A stretch of 15,128 nucleotides of DNA from Tessaracoccus flavescens. GTDB taxonomy: Bacteria; Actinomycetota; Actinomycetes; Propionibacteriales; Propionibacteriaceae. The stretch is taken from the NCBI GenBank assembly GCA_020741375.1, contig DYZF01000251.1:1-15128 (forward strand), written 5' to 3'. The notes beneath the pieces are model-generated. The model saw only the letters and a list, made by a program, of their open reading frames with translations. It made no database searches and was not told where the DNA came from. Numbering within the stretch: position 1 is the first letter of the stretch; every line of letters starts with the position of its first letter. Positions 12,557 through 15,128 of this stretch are shown one piece after another. Made by a program: the position numbers and the translations under genes.

Positions 12557-13473
12557 GAGGCACCTCCAACCCACTCCGCGGCAGCGGAGCCCTCGAAGTA
12601 ACGGTGAGCGATCGCGCCGGTGGTCTGCGAGCAGACCATCTGCAGCTTGGCCATCTCCTCGGGCAGGTCGCTGAGGATTTCGTCCGGCGGCATGAACTCG
12701 AGGTTGGCCTTCGCGGCGCCGAGCAGACGCGCGGCGGCATCGTCGGGGCGGATGCGCAGGTTGGTGGGGCCGAGTTGGCGCAGCGCCACCTGGGCGGTGT
12801 TGAGCGTGTACAGCAGCGACCGCGGGAACAGCCGGTCGAGGATGAGGAACTCTGCCGCGTCCCGGTCTGAGGCCAGCGCGCCGTAGCGCTGCACGAAGGC
12901 GTGGTGGGCGCCGCAGCCGCTCAGCACGTGATCCCACGCGCGCTGGGTGTTGGCCGCCAGTGCGGGCGTGGACAGCAGGCGCGAGGTCATGTCGATGCGC
13001 TCGATGCTGCGGCCCAGCGTGAAGAACAGCCAGCCCTCGTCGTGGCTCATCGTCGAATCGGCGAGCCCGGCGATGACGGCGCAGCGTTCGCGCACGAACT
13101 TGAACATCGACGCGGGGCGCATGCGCTGGAGGCGCCCGCCCTTGCCGGCGAGCCAGGTGGTGTTGATCGATTCCCACACCTCGGTGGGCACCGTCTCGCG
13201 TGCGCGGCGGGCGGATTCGCGGGCGCTGCCCAGCGCGTTGAGGAAGCTCACCGGTGACTTCTCGTCGTAACAGAGTTCCTCCAGGATGTCGGGCTCCTCG
13301 TCGCGGGGTTCGCGGCCCATGAGGAGCAGGAGATCGCGGGCGCCTTGGCTCGGGTCGTCGGACGGGTCGTCGAAGCGCTGATTGAGATGCACCTCGACGA
13401 TGCGGCACGTGTCCTCGGCACGCTCCAGATAGCGCCCGATCCAGAACAGCGAATCTGCGATGCGGCTCAGCAT
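12553..13473 (-). CDS. alpha-E domain protein (DUF403)
   Basis: A 306-residue, almost entirely helical protein of the alpha-E/DUF403 family (COG2307; mycobacterial Rv2410c type). It begins MLSRIADSLFWIGRYLERAE, the hallmark N-terminus of the family. The conserved helical segments ARRARETVPTEVWESIN and FFTLGRSIERIDMTSRLL follow. Its biochemical role is unknown. It is consistently encoded beside a circularly permuted ATP-grasp protein and a transglutaminase-like protein, as here. ATG 13473 lies within ATGCTGA, overlapping the ATP-grasp stop by 7 bases, and has GAGGT 6 bases upstream. Its own stop overlaps the transglutaminase start by 4 bases, so all three are translationally coupled. The open frame continues upstream to 14010, but that part is a shadow of the ATP-grasp gene. 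Confidence 0.92.
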   Translation of the reverse strand: MLSRIADSLFWIGRYLERAEDTCRIVEVHLNQRFDDPSDDPSQGARDLLLLMGREPRDEEPDILEELCYDEKSPVSFLNALGSARESARRARETVPTEVWESINTTWLAGKGGRLQRMRPASMFKFVRERCAVIAGLADSTMSHDEGWLFFTLGRSIERIDMTSRLLSTPALAANTQRAWDHVLSGCGAHHAFVQRYGALASDRDAAEFLILDRLFPRSLLYTLNTAQVALRQLGPTNLRIRPDDAAARLLGAAKANLEFMPPDEILSDLPEEMAKLQMVCSQTTGAIAHRYFEGSAAAEWVGGAS

Positions 13474-15050
13474 GGGGTTACCTCGCCTTCGGTCGCTGAC
13501 TGCTGTTGTTGCTCGTGTTGGTGCCTGATGACGCGGTCGATGACCTGCTCCTGGAGCTTCACCGAAACGCTGCGCGGCTGCGGCGGGGCGGCACGCTTGG
13601 GCGCCACCGTCGTCTTGCCGGCGCTCAGCACCCAGGTGTCCTTGGAGCCACCGCCCTGCGAGGAGTTGACGATCAGCTCGCCCTCCGGCAGCGCCACGCG
13701 GGTGAGGCCGCCGGGCAGGACGAAGATGTCGTCGTTGCCGGAATTGACGATGAACGGCCGGAGGTCCACGTGCCGGGGCCGCAGTTCGCCGTCGATCATC
13801 GTGGGCACGGTGGACAGCTGGACCACCGGTTGGGCGATCCAGCCGCGGGCGTCCTTGAGGATCTGGCGACGGAGCTTGTCCAGTTCGTCGTCGCTGGCGC
13901 GGGGGCCGATCACGATGCCCTTGCCGCCGGAGCCGTCGACGGGCTTGACCACCAGTTCGTCCAGCCGGTCCAGCACCTCCTCGCGCGCCTCGGGCTCCTC
14001 GAGCCGCCACGTGTCGACCGAGGCGAGGATGGGCTCTTCGCTGAGGTAGTACCGGATCATGTTCGGCACGTAGGTGTAGACGAGCTTGTCGTCGGCCACG
14101 CCGTTGCCGACGGCGTTGGCGATGGTCACGTTGCCGGCGCGGGCGGCGTTGAGCAGGCCCGCGCAGCCCAGGAGGGAATCGGCGCGGAAGACGGCGGGAT
14201 CGAGGAATTCGTCGTCGATGCGGCGGTAGATGACGTGAACCGGGCGCAGGCCGCGGGTGGTGCGCAGCGACACGTGGCCGCCGTGGGCCACCAGGTCTCG
14301 ACCCTCGACCAGCTCGACGCCCATCTGGCGGGCGAGGAGAGCGTGCTCGAAGTAGGCCGAGTTGTAGACGCCTGGCGTGAGCACCACGACGGTGGGGTCG
14401 GCCACGCCCGACGGCGCCGCCAAGCGGAGGGCGCGGAGCAGTTCCGACGGGTAATCCTCGACGGGGCGGATGCGGTGCTTGGCGGCCACCTCCGGCAGCG
14501 CCGCGTTGACGGCGCGACGGTTGGTCATGACGTAGGAGACGCCCGAGGGGCAGCGGAAGTTGTCCTCCAGCACGCGGTAGACGCCGTCGTTGCCGCGGAT
14601 GAGATCGATGCCGGCGATGTGGATGCGCACGCCGTTGGGGGTGGTGATGCCGCTCATGACGCGGTGGAAGTGCGGGGAGGAGGCGACGACGTGGCGCGGG
14701 ATGACGCCGTCGGTGAAGCAGCGTCCCTCCGAGTAGACGTCGTCGAGGAAGGCTTCCATGGCGCGGACGCGCTGTTTGGAGCCGGCTTCGATGTGCGCGA
14801 ACTCGGCGGCCTGGATGACACGGGGCACGATGTCGAGCGGGAAGGGCCGCTCCTCGCCGCCGATGTCGAACGTGACGCCCTGATCGATGTAGGTGGAGCG
14901 CAGGTACTCGGCGCGGGAGCGCACCTCGTCGAGCCCGAGGCGTTCCATCTCGGTGGCGACGGACTTCAGCGCGGAGCGAATCCCGTCGGGCGACACCATC
15001 TCGTCGTAGACGGCGTCACTGCGCGGGTAGTCGTCGAACAGCACACTCAT
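13467..15050 (-). CDS. circularly permuted ATP-grasp protein (DUF404/DUF407 type)
   Basis: A 527-residue protein of the circularly permuted ATP-grasp type 2 family (COG2308; mycobacterial Rv2411c type), a predicted ATP-dependent carboxylate-amine ligase. Visible motifs are YRVLEDNFRCPSGVSY (158-173), IYRRIDDEFLDP (274-285), NAVGNGVADDKLVYTYVP (312-329) and the phosphate-binding LVVKPVDGSGGKGI (366-379). RPRHVDLRPFIV (424-435) and NSSQGGGSKDTWVL (462-475) follow. The C-terminus after residue 500 is short and glutamine-rich (HQHEQQQQ) and looks unstructured. ATG 15050 has no Shine-Dalgarno sequence; TACATT ends 6 bases before it. It heads the three-gene operon with alpha-E and transglutaminase-like genes. 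A role in making an unidentified amide-linked product or peptide tag follows published comparative predictions for this family, not this sequence. Confidence 0.93.
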   Translation of the reverse strand: MSVLFDDYPRSDAVYDEMVSPDGIRSALKSVATEMERLGLDEVRSRAEYLRSTYIDQGVTFDIGGEERPFPLDIVPRVIQAAEFAHIEAGSKQRVRAMEAFLDDVYSEGRCFTDGVIPRHVVASSPHFHRVMSGITTPNGVRIHIAGIDLIRGNDGVYRVLEDNFRCPSGVSYVMTNRRAVNAALPEVAAKHRIRPVEDYPSELLRALRLAAPSGVADPTVVVLTPGVYNSAYFEHALLARQMGVELVEGRDLVAHGGHVSLRTTRGLRPVHVIYRRIDDEFLDPAVFRADSLLGCAGLLNAARAGNVTIANAVGNGVADDKLVYTYVPNMIRYYLSEEPILASVDTWRLEEPEAREEVLDRLDELVVKPVDGSGGKGIVIGPRASDDELDKLRRQILKDARGWIAQPVVQLSTVPTMIDGELRPRHVDLRPFIVNSGNDDIFVLPGGLTRVALPEGELIVNSSQGGGSKDTWVLSAGKTTVAPKRAAPPQPRSVSVKLQEQVIDRVIRHQHEQQQQSATEGEVTPC

Positions 15051-15056
15051 GCGCCA

Positions 15057-15062
15057 AATGTA
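15057..15062 (-). promoter_or_regulatory. -10 box (TACATT) for ATP-grasp operon
   Basis: TACATT on the minus strand ends exactly 6 bases before ATG 15050, and no Shine-Dalgarno sequence is present. A TTGTCA at 15091-15086 is 23 bases further upstream, too far to be a standard -35. The leaderless reading rests on spacing shared with five other genes. Confidence 0.45.
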
Positions 15063-15128
15063 TTAGGTGGAATGTGTCGGGCATGTGACAAGCTCATCAA
15101 CATGGTTGTCGCAGGTGACCAACCGCAC

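Noticed and set aside
12557..13408. Upstream extension of the transglutaminase open frame
   Set aside because: The extension is arginine/proline-rich shadow sequence under the alpha-E gene. ATG 12556 has GGAGGT 5 bases upstream and the standard family N-terminus MSQYRIVHTTGYRYEG.
13474..14010. Upstream extension of the alpha-E open frame
   Set aside because: It is a shadow under the ATP-grasp gene. ATG 13473 begins with the family hallmark MLSRIADSLFWIGRYLERAE and has a Shine-Dalgarno sequence.
15102..15128. Possible divergent gene start, ATG 15102 (MVVAGDQPH, open to the edge)
   Set aside because: Only nine codons are visible, with no convincing ribosome site or spaced -10; it cannot be supported from this window.
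1..15128. CRISPR array, tRNA/rRNA, insertion sequence, prophage or defence island
   Set aside because: No spaced direct repeats, RNA gene signatures, transposase or integrase motifs, or composition break were seen; almost every base is in or next to a recognisable conserved gene.

Overview
The window reads as chromosomal DNA of a high-GC Gram-positive bacterium (Actinomycetota). The evidence is strong GC bias at third codon positions, an ECF sigma/zinc-finger anti-sigma pair beside tatB and mrp, the divergent glgC/glgA pair, a DUF3117 microprotein, and an ATP-grasp/alpha-E/transglutaminase operon. The gene order resembles the mycobacterial Rv1202-Rv1232 neighbourhood, joined to a set equivalent to Rv2409c-Rv2411c. 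A Propionibacteriaceae-like host is plausible, but this is inference. Coding density is very high. No stretch over 300 bases lacks a gene; the largest gap is the 175-base glgC/glgA divergent region. I see no tRNA, rRNA, CRISPR array, insertion sequence or phage genes.

Layout. (1) 1-2224, plus strand: the end of an MgtE-N/CBS-type protein, a DUF1003 membrane protein and a small membrane protein, joined by 8-base overlaps, then the Mrp iron-sulfur carrier ATPase. (2) 2221-5678, minus strand: dapA, the ECF sigma factor, a long anti-sigma protein and tatB. tatB and mrp converge on a shared CTAG. (3) 5738-6391, plus strand: a class I O-methyltransferase divergent from dapA. (4) 6467-9062: divergent glgC and glgA (glgM-type), each followed by a strong hairpin terminator. 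(5) 9127-11680, minus strand: dapE, LOG-family protein, DivIVA-motif protein, DUF3117. (6) 11714-15050, minus strand: ATP-grasp, alpha-E and transglutaminase-like genes, overlapping by 4-7 bases.

How the genes work together. The sigma/anti-sigma/TatB group is an envelope-stress module. The anti-sigma protein appears to carry both an RseA-like zinc finger and transmembrane helix and an RseB-like sensor region in one chain. The sigma gene has a matching ECF promoter (GGAACT-N16-CGTT), which suggests autoregulation. dapA and dapE both feed diaminopimelate/lysine synthesis. GlgC and GlgA/GlgM make ADP-glucose and transfer glucose from it. The last operon is the predicted ATP-grasp peptide-ligase/transglutaminase system, whose product is unknown.

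A recurring pattern cuts across the functions. At least six genes have a TAnnnT-like -10 box ending exactly 6 bases before the start codon, with no Shine-Dalgarno sequence, which points to leaderless transcripts. I found no mobile or defence system. The points most worth a second look are the RseA-RseB-like fusion, the leaderless-promoter pattern, the altered metal-site residues of the methyltransferase, and a possible one-base frameshift at the left edge.
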